This document shows, in pieces, positions 42,395 to 51,479 of a stretch of DNA of 61,107 bases. Source of the stretch: Kutzneria sp. (GTDB lineage: Bacteria > Actinomycetota > Actinomycetes > Mycobacteriales > Pseudonocardiaceae). The DNA lies in assembly GCA_019239965.1 (NCBI GenBank), contig JAFAZC010000034.1, forward strand, positions 1-61,107, in the 5' to 3' direction. Every line of letters starts with the position of its first letter. Within the stretch, counting starts at the first letter, position 1. The notes beneath the pieces are model-generated. The model was not told the DNA's origin. It made no database searches and was given only the letters and a program-made list of their open reading frames with translations. The position numbers and the translations under genes are program-made.

Positions 42395-42757
42395 GTGCCG
42401 ACCTACCAATACGCCTGCACTGCGTGCGGCCACCGTCTCGAGGCGGTCCAGTCGTTCACCGACAGTGCGCTGACCGAGTGCCCGGACTGCAACGGAAGGT
42501 TGCGCAAGCTGTTCGGTTCGGTTGGTGTGGTGTTCAAGGGCAGCGGCTTCTACCGCACGGACAGCCGGGAGACCAAGGCGTCGTCGGGTGAGACCAAGTC
42601 GGAGTCGGGGGCCGCGTCCAACGGGACGAAGTCGGAGTCGGGGACCAGCACGAAGTCGGAGTCCAAGTCGAGCGACTCGGCGAAGACGACGTCGTCAACG
42701 AGCTCCACTGGTGGCAGCGGCTCGTCGACGACCTCGTCGACCGCTGCCGTGTCCTGA
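42395..42757 (+). CDS. FmdB-family zinc-ribbon protein
   Basis: 120 residues from GTG 42395. PTYQYACTACGHRLEAVQSF and TECPDCNGRLRKLF form the four-cysteine zinc ribbon, and VGVVFKGSGFYRTD is the conserved end of the domain. The second half is a Ser/Thr/Lys-rich disordered tail. The function of the family is not established; a regulatory or assembly role is assumed. The CIRCE site in its leader suggests heat-shock control by HrcA. Confidence 0.9.
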   Translation: MPTYQYACTACGHRLEAVQSFTDSALTECPDCNGRLRKLFGSVGVVFKGSGFYRTDSRETKASSGETKSESGAASNGTKSESGTSTKSESKSSDSAKTTSSTSSTGGSGSSTTSSTAAVS

Positions 42758-42771
42758 CGCCATCCACGCGG

Positions 42772-42800
42772 TTGTCCACAGCACCGGCCCGTTGTCCACA
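42772..42800. promoter_or_regulatory. Two DnaA-box-like sequences
   Basis: TTGTCCACA occurs at 42772-42780 and again at 42792-42800, both on the plus strand, 20 bp apart. This is the preferred DnaA box in high-GC actinobacteria. It lies between fmdB and the SAF-domain gene. Without oriC genes nearby, this may be a regulatory or titration site. Confidence 0.5.
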
Positions 42801-42875
42801 GGGCAAGGCAGGGTGCTGTCCGCCGACCTCCGCCTCTCCTAACGTCTGATGCCAAGGCATCTGACAGGGGGCGTG

Positions 42876-43517
42876 ATGGGCGGCACCGGGCTTATCAGAC
42901 TCGGCAGGTTGTTGAGCACCCCGGGCTGGCCCCGGACAGCTCTGTTGCGTCGGCTGACCGCCGGCCTGCTGGTCGTGGCCGCGGTGGTCCTCGCGGTGGC
43001 CTCGATTCACCGCGAACGGGACCGGACCGTGTCGGTACTGGTGACAGCGCGGGATGTGGCCGCTGGGGCAACGCTGGTAACGGACGACGTTCGAGTGGCT
43101 GAGCTCGCGGTGAGTTCGGTTCCTACCGGTGCGCTGCACGAACGGGAGGCGGTCCTCGGCCGAGTGCTGACCGGCGCGGCGAGAGCGGGAGAACCGATCA
43201 CCGATGTCCGGCTCGTCGGTGCCGAGAACACCCGGCTGAGCACCGGCGCCCCCAACTCGTCGGCGGTGCCGGTGCGACTGTCCGACCCTTCCGTTGCCGA
43301 CCTGCTCCGGCCGGGATGCCGCGCCGACGTGATTGGCCTCGACACTCGTGGCGACGTTGCCGCGATGCTGGCCGCGGACGCTGTGGTGATCACCGTTCGC
43401 CCTCCGGTGTCGTCCACCGACAAGGGCCGGCTCGTCGTGGTGGCGCTACCGAGGGAGACCGCGACCAAGGTAGCCGCGGCGTCACTCTCACAGCCCGTGA
43501 CCGTTACCCTGCGCTAA
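42876..43517 (+). CDS. SAF-domain protein (CpaB/flagellar P-ring-like)
   Basis: About 213 residues from ATG 42876 (AGGGGG just upstream; GTG 42873 is an alternative). One membrane helix (RRLTAGLLVVAAVVLAVASI) is followed by an SAF domain (SVLVTARDVAAGATLVTDDV) and a second domain with PVRLSDPSVADLLRPGCRAD. The order fits CpaB/RcpC-like proteins of Flp-type pilus systems, but no pilus genes lie beside it. It is a regular neighbour of fmdB and mscL in actinobacteria. Confidence 0.82.
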   Translation: MGGTGLIRLGRLLSTPGWPRTALLRRLTAGLLVVAAVVLAVASIHRERDRTVSVLVTARDVAAGATLVTDDVRVAELAVSSVPTGALHEREAVLGRVLTGAARAGEPITDVRLVGAENTRLSTGAPNSSAVPVRLSDPSVADLLRPGCRADVIGLDTRGDVAAMLAADAVVITVRPPVSSTDKGRLVVVALPRETATKVAAASLSQPVTVTLR

Positions 43518-43615
43518 TCCCGGGGATGATCGGAATCCCTGGGGGGATGGCACCCGCACCTGGTCAAGCCGGCAACACGGGACCGGCCGACCTGCCTACA
43601 GCGCGAGGAGTATGC

Positions 43616-44005
43616 ATGCTCAGGGGATTCCGCGACTTCGTGTTCCGCGGCAACATCGTCGACCTCGCTGTCGCCGTTGTGATCGGTACCGCTTTCACGG
43701 CACTGGTCACGGCACTTGGCGACGCGTTCATCAACCCTCTGGTGAAGGCCCTCACGGGCGGCAACGTCGGCGGGTCCTTCACCGTCGCCGGTGTCACCTT
43801 CGACTACGGACTCCTCATCACCGCCGTGATCAACTTCGTGATCGTGGCCGCGGTGGTCTATTTCCTAGTCCTGGTTCCGGTGCGCAAGTTCGCCGGTCGA
43901 CTCGCCAAGCCGACCGAGGGCGCCTCCGCCGCCCCGACCGACGTCGAGCTGCTCACCGAGATCCGAGACCTGCTCGTGGCCATCCGGGACCGGCCACAGT
44001 CGTGA
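43616..44005 (+). CDS. mscL: Large-conductance mechanosensitive channel
   Basis: 129 residues from ATG 43616 with GAGGAG 5 nt upstream. FRDFVFRGNIVDLAVAVVIG is the classic start and first helix of MscL; FDYGLLITAVINFVIVAAVV is the second helix. A charged C-terminal helix (VELLTEIRDLLVAIRD) forms the cytoplasmic bundle. The channel releases solutes under hypo-osmotic shock. Length is normal. Confidence 0.96.
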   Translation: MLRGFRDFVFRGNIVDLAVAVVIGTAFTALVTALGDAFINPLVKALTGGNVGGSFTVAGVTFDYGLLITAVINFVIVAAVVYFLVLVPVRKFAGRLAKPTEGASAAPTDVELLTEIRDLLVAIRDRPQS

Positions 44006-44009
44006 GGCA

Positions 44010-44198
44010 TCACTCCCGGTCCTCGTGGTGCGGCGGCCGGTTCTCCCGGTACCACTCCTCCGCGTTGGAGCCGGAATCGTCCGGTTCCCGCTCATCTCTG
44101 GTGGTGTCCGGCAGCACCTGGCCGAACACGTCCGTCGATGTGAGTTGACCGCGGGGTCGCTTGTTCCGTGGGCGGGTCACGGTTGCATCGTCCACCAT
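44010..44198 (-). CDS. Small hydrophilic conserved protein
   Basis: 62 residues, rich in Arg, Asp and Glu (TRPRNKRPRGQLTSTDVFGQ, then VLPDTTRDE and EWYRENRPPHHED). I recall similar short actinobacterial proteins of unknown function, which supports it as a gene. No clear ribosome site precedes ATG 44198; GTG 44195 is an alternative. It ends only 4 nt from the convergent mscL stop. Confidence 0.6.
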   Translation of the reverse strand: MVDDATVTRPRNKRPRGQLTSTDVFGQVLPDTTRDEREPDDSGSNAEEWYRENRPPHHEDRE

Positions 44199-44240
44199 GG
44201 GAAGGGCCCGGCGTCAGCCCACTCCAGAAGGAGGAATGAG

Positions 44241-44522
44241 ATGAGTTTCCTTGACAAGGCCAAGGAGCTCGCCACCGATCTCGCCGAGAAGGCCGGTCCG
44301 CTCAAGGACAAGGCTGCCGAGGTGGCCGGTGAGCTGGCCGAGAAGGCGGGTCCGCTCAAGGACAAGGCCATGCCCTACGTCGAACAGGCTGGCGAGGCCG
44401 CCGCGAAGGGCATGGACACCGCCGTGTCGAAGTTGAACGAGATGACCGGCGGCAAGTTCAGTGACGGAGTGCACACCGTGAGCGAGAAGGTGGAAAACCT
44501 GCTCAACCGCGACAAGAAGTGA
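44241..44522 (+). CDS. Antitoxin-like helical protein (MT0933/Rv0909 type)
   Basis: 93 residues from ATG 44241 with AAGGAGG upstream. It is an amphipathic helical protein (FLDKAKELATDLAEKAGPLK) whose LAEKAGPLKDKA unit is repeated twice in tandem, ending in GGKFSDGVHTVSEKVENLLN. The end resembles the MT0933/Rv0909 antitoxin-like family. No toxin gene is adjacent, so a general stress role is as likely. Confidence 0.75.
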   Translation: MSFLDKAKELATDLAEKAGPLKDKAAEVAGELAEKAGPLKDKAMPYVEQAGEAAAKGMDTAVSKLNEMTGGKFSDGVHTVSEKVENLLNRDKK

Positions 44523-44531
44523 GTCCGGTTC

Positions 44532-44570
44532 GTGGTGTCGGATTCCCGCGGCACGGGGATCCGACACCAC
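44532..44570. terminator. Bidirectional terminator-like hairpin
   Basis: GTGGTGTCGGAT (44532-44543) pairs exactly with ATCCGACACCAC (44559-44570). Inside are TCCCG/CGGGG pairs. It lies between the convergent antitoxin-like gene and mogA. Confidence 0.85.
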
Positions 44571-44599
44571 ACCACTAAGGAGTACGTGCTCCGGCGACG

Positions 44600-45100
44600 C
44601 TACGCATCCTCAAGGCCGGACAGTTCCTCGATCACGTACGGCACCAGGGCGGACAGCGTCGCCATCCCGTCCCGCACGGCCCCGCGAGAGCCGGCGAGGT
44701 TGACCACCAGGGTGCTGCCGGACACGCCGACCAGCCCTCGGGAGATACCGGCGTCGACAGCGCCGGCGGCGAGGCCGGACGCCCTCAGCGCTTCGGCGAT
44801 GCCCGGGATCGGGCGGTCGAGCACGCCCAGGGTCGCGTCCGGAGTCACATCACGCGGCGAGACCCCCGTGCCACCCACCGTCACGACCAGGTCCACACCG
44901 CCGATCACGGCCGTGTTCAGCGCGTTGCGAATCGCCACGCTCTCCCCGGACACGGCCACCACGCCGTCGACGATGAACCCGGCTTCCTCCAGCAGCTCCG
45001 TGACGAGCGGACCTGACTTGTCCTCATGCTCACCGTGCATGATCCGGTCGTCCACGATGACGACGAGGGCGCGGCCGAGTCGCTGCGTGCTGAGTTCCAT
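44600..45100 (-). CDS. MogA/MoaB-family molybdenum cofactor protein
   Basis: 166 residues. ALVVIVDDRIMHGEHEDKSG starts the MoCF-binding fold; VVTVGGTGVSPRDVTPDATL contains the GGTG motif and LVGVSGSTLVVNLAGSRGAV the second conserved loop. It adenylates molybdopterin before molybdate insertion by MoeA. It lies apart from the moeA gene 4 kb upstream. Length is normal for MoaB/MogA. Confidence 0.92.
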   Translation of the reverse strand: MELSTQRLGRALVVIVDDRIMHGEHEDKSGPLVTELLEEAGFIVDGVVAVSGESVAIRNALNTAVIGGVDLVVTVGGTGVSPRDVTPDATLGVLDRPIPGIAEALRASGLAAGAVDAGISRGLVGVSGSTLVVNLAGSRGAVRDGMATLSALVPYVIEELSGLEDA

Positions 45101-45214
45101 GGAACCAACCTAGTGCGATACCCGAGCACGGTGTCGATGGGAGGTCCGATCGGAGTCCGACGGTTTGGCGACGTGTCGCGCGGCCGCGTCCGCCGGCCCG
45201 TTACGGTCTTCACC

Positions 45215-46276
45215 GTGCGAGTCCTCATCACGGGAGGAGCCGGGTTCATCGGCTCCCACATCGCCGACGAGCTGGCCGAACGCGGCCACCAAGTGGTGAT
45301 CATGGACGCCCTGCTGCCCAAGGCTCACGGTTCGGTGACGCCGCCGAGCTGGTGCGAGCGGCACGAGTTCGTCGCCGGCGATGTGCGTGACGCCGACCAG
45401 GTGGGCCGCGTGCTCGACGGGGTCGATGTGGTGTGTCACCAAGCCGCCGTCGTCGGGCACGGAGTGGATCCTTCGGACGCACCGGAGTACGCCTCTCACA
45501 ACGACTACGGCACCGCCGTACTCCTGGCCGCCATGCATGCGGCTGGGCTCAGCCGACTCGTGTTGGCATCGTCGATGGTTGTCTACGGTGAAGGCCGATA
45601 TGCCTGCCCGACGCACGACGTGGTCAGGCCGATGCCACGACAACAGTCTGATGTGGACAAAGGCGAGTACGACCCCCGTTGCCCAGAGTGCGGAACCACG
45701 CTCGCCTGGCGGCTGGTCCCCGAGGATGCCCCGCTGGAGCCGCGCAGCACGTACGCGGCCACGAAGCTGGCGCAGGAGCACCTCGCCGCCGCATGGGCGC
45801 GCCAGACGGGTGGTGACGTTTGGGCACTTCGGTACCACAACGTCTATGGCGCCAGGATGCCGCAGAACACACCGTACGCAGGAGTGGCGTCACTGTTCCG
45901 GTCCGCGCTGCGGCGCGGCGAGGAGCCCACCGTGCTGGAGGACGGGCGCCAACAGCGCGATTTCGTCCATGTGACCGATGTGGCAAGGATCAACGCATTG
46001 GCCGTCGAACGGCCGGGGGTCCCAGGAAGCCTGGAGGCGTTGAACGTCTGCTCCGGCGATCCGCACACCGTCGGCGAACTCGCGGCCGAACTGGCACGCG
46101 CCTGTGCCGGCCCCGCTCCCCGCGTCGTTGGCGGCGCGAGGCCGGGTGACGTGCGGCATGTCGTCGCCGATCCGGCCAAGGCCGCCGCGATGCTGGGGTT
46201 CCGGGCACAGGTCGGATTCGCCGACGGAATAGCCTCCTTCGCCAGCGCTCAACTGCGCGAGCCGGCAAGGCTCTGA
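45215..46276 (+). CDS. NAD-dependent epimerase/dehydratase (SDR) with zinc knuckle
   Basis: 353 residues from GTG 45215. VLITGGAGFIGSHIADELAE is the NAD-binding motif, and STYAATK carries the catalytic Tyr and Lys. A CPECG pair is inserted just before it (YDPRCPECGTTLAW), a feature of one group of actinobacterial nucleotide-sugar epimerases. No strong ribosome site is seen, so leaderless translation is possible. It probably acts on a sugar nucleotide for the GT genes nearby; the exact substrate is unknown. Confidence 0.88.
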   Translation: MRVLITGGAGFIGSHIADELAERGHQVVIMDALLPKAHGSVTPPSWCERHEFVAGDVRDADQVGRVLDGVDVVCHQAAVVGHGVDPSDAPEYASHNDYGTAVLLAAMHAAGLSRLVLASSMVVYGEGRYACPTHDVVRPMPRQQSDVDKGEYDPRCPECGTTLAWRLVPEDAPLEPRSTYAATKLAQEHLAAAWARQTGGDVWALRYHNVYGARMPQNTPYAGVASLFRSALRRGEEPTVLEDGRQQRDFVHVTDVARINALAVERPGVPGSLEALNVCSGDPHTVGELAAELARACAGPAPRVVGGARPGDVRHVVADPAKAAAMLGFRAQVGFADGIASFASAQLREPARL

Positions 46277-46290
46277 CCGCGGGCCGCGGA

Positions 46291-47313
46291 TCAGGACACG
46301 GGCATGGGAAGTCTCACCTCGAACCGGCATCCCGGCCCATGGTTGCGGGCGGCGATCTGGCCGTGGTGCGCCTCGACAAGCCCCCGGGCGATCGCCAGCC
46401 CGAGGCCGGCACCGACGGGCTGAACAGGTCCGCCCGTCGGCGTCCGTGCCGGGCCGCCCCGAAAGGCCGTGTCGAACACTCGACCGAGCTCGTCCGCCGG
46501 GATCCCCCCGCAGGCATCGTCGACCCGCAGCAATGCGTGGTCGCCGTCGACACCGACCTGGACAGCCACCGTGCCATCCGGTGGGGTGTGCCGGATCGCG
46601 TCGGACAGCAGGTTGCGGACAACCCTCGCCAGCTCAGGATCGCTGCCGAGCACGGTCGGCCAGGTCTCAGCTTTGGCGAGCAACCGGACTCCTTTACTGG
46701 TCGCCATCGGGCTCTCCGCCGCCACAGCCTCGCTCACCACGTCACGCAACGGCACCACCGACATGGTCAGCCGCATCGCGCCCGCGGTAATCCTGGACAG
46801 CTCGAACAGGTCGTCGACCATGCCGGACAGGCGCTGCGTCTCAGCCCCGATCTTGGCCGCGTACGTGCTCATGTCCCGCGGCTCGGCGACCACACCGTCG
46901 ACAAGGGCCTCGGCCATGGCTCGAATGCCGGCGAGCGGAGTGCGCAGGTCGTGACTGATCCACGCCACCAGCTCGCGCCGGGATGCCTCGGCCGCCCGTT
47001 CCCGTGCGATGGCCTCCTGCTCCCATATCGCCCTGCGGGCGATGCCTCGACCAAGCGTGACAGCAGAGGGAACCGTGACGATGGCGACCCAGACGAACAC
47101 CAGCAGCATGATGTTCACCATGGTGTTGAACATGAATCCGCACACGCCGATAACACCTACGGCGGTCGCCGTCAGCGGGACCAGCACCAGCACGGTCAAC
47201 GACACCGCCAGCGACCTGGCCCGCAACCACCGCAGAAGCACGGTGCCCATCAGCACGACCGGTGCCGTCAAACCGAGGGCATACGGAGCGATGTGAATGA
47301 GGTAAGCCAGCAT
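46291..47313 (-). CDS. Membrane sensor histidine kinase
   Basis: 340 residues from ATG 47313. Three to four helices lie in the first 100 residues ([20 protein letters not shown], then [20 protein letters not shown]), with no large outer domain. The H-box is [20 protein letters not shown], followed by [14 protein letters not shown] (N-box) and [18 protein letters not shown] (G-box). It starts 7 nt after the stop of its response regulator. The lack of an extracellular domain suggests sensing within the membrane. Confidence 0.9.
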   Translation of the reverse strand: MLAYLIHIAPYALGLTAPVVLMGTVLLRWLRARSLAVSLTVLVLVPLTATAVGVIGVCGFMFNTMVNIMLLVFVWVAIVTVPSAVTLGRGIARRAIWEQEAIARERAAEASRRELVAWISHDLRTPLAGIRAMAEALVDGVVAEPRDMSTYAAKIGAETQRLSGMVDDLFELSRITAGAMRLTMSVVPLRDVVSEAVAAESPMATSKGVRLLAKAETWPTVLGSDPELARVVRNLLSDAIRHTPPDGTVAVQVGVDGDHALLRVDDACGGIPADELGRVFDTAFRGGPARTPTGGPVQPVGAGLGLAIARGLVEAHHGQIAARNHGPGCRFEVRLPMPVS

Positions 47314-47320
47314 CGGGAGC

Positions 47321-48010
47321 TCACTCCGCTCTGTCGTACCGGTAGCCGACGCCCCACACGGTGACGATCCTCGTCGGGCGGGCCGGATCAACCTCGATCT
47401 TTTCCCTCAGACGCCGCACATGGACGGTCACAGTGGACTGGTCACCGAAGTTCCAGCCCCATACGCGTTCGAGCAACTGTGAGCGCGTGAATACCTTGCC
47501 CCGGTTGTGAACCAGAAACACAAGAAGATCAAACTCTCTGATGGTGAGAGGAAGCAGGGTGTCGCCGAGGAATACCTGACGGCCGGTGAGACCCAGTCGA
47601 AGATCACCGTCGAGGAGTTCGCCGCTGGACAACGCCGACGGCGAGTTACCGGCTCGCCGCAGGACCGAGGTGACTCTGAGTGCCAGTTCCCTGGGGCTGA
47701 ACGGTTTGGTGACGTAGTCGTCCGCGCCGAGCTGTAGTCCGGTGATCCTGTCCTCCTCCTCCCCAAGGGCGGTCAGCATGATGATCGGCACCTCGTACCG
47801 TTGACGCAGCTGACGGCACACCTCGAGTCCGTCGATACCGGGCAGCATCAAGTCGAGCACCACCAGACCCGGTGACCACTCTGCCGCCGACGCCAACGCC
47901 GCCTCACCGTCTCCAACACTGATCACCTCGAACCCGGCCCGCTCGAGGTAGCGGCGCACGACATCCCGCACAGTCTCGTCGTCGTCGACCACAAGCACGC
48001 GTGTGGCCAT
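47321..48010 (-). CDS. OmpR-family response regulator
   Basis: 229 residues from ATG 48010. The receiver domain has [11 protein letters not shown], the phospho-acceptor Asp in [12 protein letters not shown], and TKPFSPREL. The C-terminal winged helix includes [20 protein letters not shown] and [13 protein letters not shown]. It lies 5 nt after the membrane glycosyltransferase gene and 7 nt before the kinase, so the three genes form one operon. Confidence 0.93.
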   Translation of the reverse strand: MATRVLVVDDDETVRDVVRRYLERAGFEVISVGDGEAALASAAEWSPGLVVLDLMLPGIDGLEVCRQLRQRYEVPIIMLTALGEEEDRITGLQLGADDYVTKPFSPRELALRVTSVLRRAGNSPSALSSGELLDGDLRLGLTGRQVFLGDTLLPLTIREFDLLVFLVHNRGKVFTRSQLLERVWGWNFGDQSTVTVHVRRLREKIEVDPARPTRIVTVWGVGYRYDRAE

Positions 48011-48015
48011 GTTCG

Positions 48016-49329
48016 TCACCAACTCGTCAACAGAACATGGTTGACCAGGAGTGCGGTCAGCGCCTGGACGGCAAGCCACCAGCGGCGCGTCGACACCGGC
48101 AGCAGCGCCGAAGCTGACACCAGCCACACCGTGAACGGCAGCCAGATCCGCTCAACCTCCGCCTTGCTCAGCCCGGTGAGGTCCGCGACGCAGACCGCGA
48201 GCAGCGCCGTTCCGGCCAGCAGGGTGACCGGCAGTGCGGCCCTGGACAGCCTGGTCAACCCGGCCACCGTCGCCGGCCCGACGGCCAGCACCAGCGCGGC
48301 CAGATTCCCCCACACCCAGTAGCTGAACGGCCGTGAGGACGCGATGCCCTGGTAGTAGCGTTCGACGACGAGGTGGTATCCGTCGAACCACCAGAAACCG
48401 GCGATGGTGAAGGCACTGACCACCGCGGCGGCGCCGACCGCGGCCACGATCAGGGCGGCCCATCGGCGGCTCGCCACCGCGGCCGCCAACGCCACCACGC
48501 CGACGAGGACCAATCCATAATTCAAGTAGGCGCCGAAGGCGAGCAGCGCTCCAGCCGCCAACCAGGCCAGCCAATGCCGTGTCAACAGCAACGCGACGCC
48601 GACGGCGGTCACGCCGGCGAACAAGCCGTCAGCGGAAACCCCTACCCAGACGGCACCTGGCATCAGGACCAGGAATGGCATCGCCTGCCGAGCGAGTGTT
48701 TCCGATCCGAGGGACCGGATAGCGCTCGGCACGGCGACGGCCGCGAGGCTGCCCACGACCATGCAGGCGACGCCGGCCCATGCGCCACCCCCGAGCCCGA
48801 TCCGGTCGAGCCAGACGAACAACAAGAGGGCGCCCGGGGGGTGACCCGCGACATGCACGGTCCACGAATCCGGCTGAAAGTCGACAATGCGCGAGCTGAA
48901 CGTCCTCAGCATCACCCCGATGTCGGTGATGCCGCCCACCTCGTGCAGGTACTCGTCACCGGTGGTCAAGCGGGATGCGATGCCACGCTGCCAGCCGTCC
49001 ACGAGAGCCAGGGAGAACGTCCACGCCAACGCCGCCGCATAGGCCAACCCGAGTGCTCTGCGCCAGCCGAGCCGAGTGGCAAGCCCCGGGCCGAATGTGA
49101 CGACAAACACAGCGGTGGCCACGGCCAGGGGGGTTCCCGGCCCCCAGTGCGGCATCCATGCCGCGAACAGCGGCGGCGCCGCGGCAAAGAGATTTTCAGT
49201 GTGCGCGCCCACTACCGCGGCAGCGGCGACCAGGAGCAGTGACGCACCGCCCGCGATGAGATCCAGGCGCAATCCGGTGCGTTGTGGCACCCCAGGACAA
49301 TACGACAGTTCGGGCGCGGACACCGGCAT
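48016..49329 (-). CDS. Polytopic membrane glycosyltransferase-like protein
   Basis: About 437 residues (ATG 49329; GTG 49290 is an alternative) with eleven or so hydrophobic helices. The first loop contains GDEYLHEVGG and then HPPGALLLFVWLDR, which resembles mannosyltransferase/GT-C enzymes with an acidic loop near the N-terminus. It probably uses a lipid-linked sugar donor outside the membrane. The divergent GT2 gene, which could make such a donor, starts 92 nt away. Confidence 0.7.
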   Translation of the reverse strand: MPVSAPELSYCPGVPQRTGLRLDLIAGGASLLLVAAAAVVGAHTENLFAAAPPLFAAWMPHWGPGTPLAVATAVFVVTFGPGLATRLGWRRALGLAYAAALAWTFSLALVDGWQRGIASRLTTGDEYLHEVGGITDIGVMLRTFSSRIVDFQPDSWTVHVAGHPPGALLLFVWLDRIGLGGGAWAGVACMVVGSLAAVAVPSAIRSLGSETLARQAMPFLVLMPGAVWVGVSADGLFAGVTAVGVALLLTRHWLAWLAAGALLAFGAYLNYGLVLVGVVALAAAVASRRWAALIVAAVGAAAVVSAFTIAGFWWFDGYHLVVERYYQGIASSRPFSYWVWGNLAALVLAVGPATVAGLTRLSRAALPVTLLAGTALLAVCVADLTGLSKAEVERIWLPFTVWLVSASALLPVSTRRWWLAVQALTALLVNHVLLTSW

Positions 49330-49421
49330 CCGGCAGTGTTTTGTAACAACTCGTCCGATGTCATTGTTCGGTAATCGGAGCTGTGCGTTGCCAATTTCCG
49401 TCGTTGACCTAGATTGGCGGG

Positions 49422-50075
49422 GTGCATGAAGTCGATGTCGTGTTGCCGTGCCTCGACGAGGCAGCGGCGTTGCCGGGTGTGATCGGTGCGTTGCCCCCGG
49501 GATACCGGGCGATCGTTGTCGACAACGGTTCACGGGATGGGTCCCCCGAGGTGGCGGCCAGCTTGGGCGCCACGGTCGTACACGAGTCGCGAAGGGGCTA
49601 CGGAGCTGCTGTCCACACAGGACTGGAAAATGCCAAGTCCGACGTGGTGTGCTTCATGGATGCCGACGGATCGCTCGATCCGGGCGAACTGCCGCGGCTG
49701 ATCACCCCCATACTCGCTGGAAAGGCGGAGTTGTCCGTCGGTAGGCGGGTTCCGGTCACAAGGGACAGCTGGCCCTGGCATGCGCGTGCCGGCAATGCGG
49801 TGTTGGCCCGTCTGCTGCGCAAGAGGGGCCTGGCGGTCAGGGACATCGCGCCGATCCGTGCGGTGCGGCGCGAGGATCTTCTCGCGTTGGGCGTCACCGA
49901 TCGAGCATTCGGTTACCCACTCGAACTGCTCATTCGCGCGGCAGAGGCGGGCTGGCGAGTGCTGGAAACCGATGTCGCGTACCGTCCCCGCACGGCGGGC
50001 ACCAAGTCCAAAGTGTCCGGTTCGGTGCGTGGCACACTGCGTGCCGTCCATGACATGGCGGGAGTGCTCCGGTGA
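49422..50075 (+). CDS. Family 2 glycosyltransferase
   Basis: 217 residues from GTG 49422. VDVVLPCLDEAAALPGVIGA and AIVVDNGSRDGS start the GT-A fold; CFMDADGSLDPGEL holds the metal-binding DAD. No membrane helix is seen, as in dolichyl-phosphate-type or soluble GT2 enzymes. TAGATT lies just upstream of the start, so a leaderless transcript is possible. It starts a three-gene run with the next two genes. Confidence 0.88.
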   Translation: MHEVDVVLPCLDEAAALPGVIGALPPGYRAIVVDNGSRDGSPEVAASLGATVVHESRRGYGAAVHTGLENAKSDVVCFMDADGSLDPGELPRLITPILAGKAELSVGRRVPVTRDSWPWHARAGNAVLARLLRKRGLAVRDIAPIRAVRREDLLALGVTDRAFGYPLELLIRAAEAGWRVLETDVAYRPRTAGTKSKVSGSVRGTLRAVHDMAGVLR

Positions 50076-50109
50076 GCGGCGCCCCGGCAACGACTCGTGA
50101 GGGCGCCGC

Positions 50110-50799
50110 ATGAGCGTCAGATGCTGTCTGCTTGTCGTGGCCAAGGCTCCAGTGGCTGGCTCGGCCAAGACCAGGCTGTGTCCGCCGGCATCGCCGGAAC
50201 AGGCCGCCGACATCGCCGCCGCGGCGCTGCTGGACACCCTCGAGGCCGCGGCGTGTGTGCCCAACACCGTCGCGGTCGTCGCCATGACCGGTGAGCTGGC
50301 CGCGGCACAGCGGTCCGCTGATCTGGCACGGGCTCTGCGCTCCTTCACGGCCATCGAGCAGCGAGGCGACGCCTTCGCCGAACGGTTGGCCACGGCACAT
50401 GCCGACGTCGCCAGTCTGTATCCGGGACTACCCGTCGTGCAGATCGGAATGGACACCCCGCACGCCACCACTCAGTTACTGGACAGCACCATCGTCAGGC
50501 TGCTGCGCCGAGACGTCGACGCGGTTCTCGGGCTGGCCGAGGATGGTGGCTGGTGGGCGCTGGGCCTCAAGGATCCATTACGGGCCGACGTTCTGTGCGG
50601 AATACCGATGTCACGGTCGGACACAGGTCGACGAACCCTTGACGCGCTGCACAACAGCGGGCTCCGGACCGGGACTCTTCCTGTTCTGTCCGATGTGGAC
50701 ACATGGGATGACGCGAACCGAGTCGCGGCGAGGGTTCCTTTCAGCAGGTTCGCTTCCGCGGTCGCCGATGTCAATCGCGTCGCGGACGGCGTGCGGTGA
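50110..50799 (+). CDS. DUF2064/TIGR04282-family glycosyltransferase-like protein
   Basis: 229 residues. CCLLVVAKAPVAGSAKTRLC is the typical start of the family, followed by VVQIGMDTPHAT and LGLAEDGGWWALGLKDP. Such proteins have a GT-A-like fold; some are linked to arsenosugar synthesis, but most have no known reaction. It lies 34 nt after the GT2 gene and overlaps the methyltransferase gene by 4 nt. Confidence 0.88.
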   Translation: MSVRCCLLVVAKAPVAGSAKTRLCPPASPEQAADIAAAALLDTLEAAACVPNTVAVVAMTGELAAAQRSADLARALRSFTAIEQRGDAFAERLATAHADVASLYPGLPVVQIGMDTPHATTQLLDSTIVRLLRRDVDAVLGLAEDGGWWALGLKDPLRADVLCGIPMSRSDTGRRTLDALHNSGLRTGTLPVLSDVDTWDDANRVAARVPFSRFASAVADVNRVADGVR

Positions 50800-51428
50800 C
50801 ATCACCGGCCAGAGGCGCCGAGTTCGATCGCGGGCTGCTCGGTGAACACTGCTGGCTGGAGTCCGTTGACGGGGACCGGACCGTGTTGCCCGTAGGCCGG
50901 TGGCGGACCTCTCCAGACGCGGCGGACGAGCTGCTGCTGTCTTCATGTGTCGGTCCAACGCTTGACATTGGTTGCGGTCCGGGCCGATTGGTCGCCGCGC
51001 TGACCAGTCGCGGACTGATCGCGTTGGGTGTCGACATCTCGCCGGTCGCGGTGCGGCTGACCACAGCGCGCGGCGCATCCGCTGTCTGCCGTAGCGTCTT
51101 CGACCGGCTTCCCGGCGAGGGACGGTGGCGACACGTGTTGCTCGCCGACGGAAACATCGGAATCGGTGGAGATCCGGTCGCGCTGCTCAATCGGGTCGCT
51201 CAACTGTTATGCCCCGGTGGCAGTGCTCTGGTGGAGGTCGACCCGCCCCATCGGGGCTCGGGCTCCCGTCGGGTCCGACTCTCAACCCTCAGGAGCACAG
51301 GGAATTGGTTCGACTGGGCTTGGGTTGGATCCGACAAGATCAACGCCGCGGCGCGCCGGGCCGGCATGCGCAGTCGATGGCTGACCGAGCGACACGGGCG
51401 CTGGTTCACGGAACTGGAACGGTGGTGA
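50796..51428 (+). CDS. Class I SAM-dependent methyltransferase
   Basis: 210 residues from GTG 50796. LDIGCGPGRLVAALTSRGL is motif I and LGVDISPVAVRLTTARG motif II; HVLLADGNIGIGGDP fits motif IV. The substrate is probably a small molecule or glycolipid made with the preceding two enzymes. It ends at the large hairpin that separates it from htrA. Confidence 0.88.
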   Translation: MTSPARGAEFDRGLLGEHCWLESVDGDRTVLPVGRWRTSPDAADELLLSSCVGPTLDIGCGPGRLVAALTSRGLIALGVDISPVAVRLTTARGASAVCRSVFDRLPGEGRWRHVLLADGNIGIGGDPVALLNRVAQLLCPGGSALVEVDPPHRGSGSRRVRLSTLRSTGNWFDWAWVGSDKINAAARRAGMRSRWLTERHGRWFTELERW

Positions 51429-51435
51429 CAGGACA

Positions 51436-51477
51436 CCGTGGCCGCCTTCGGTGAGTGAAACCCGAAGGCGGCCACGG
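51436..51477. terminator. Bidirectional terminator hairpin
   Basis: CCGTGGCCGCCTTCGG (51436-51451) and its exact reverse complement (51462-51477), with a 10-nt loop, lie between the convergent methyltransferase and htrA genes. Confidence 0.92.
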
Positions 51478-51479
51478 AT

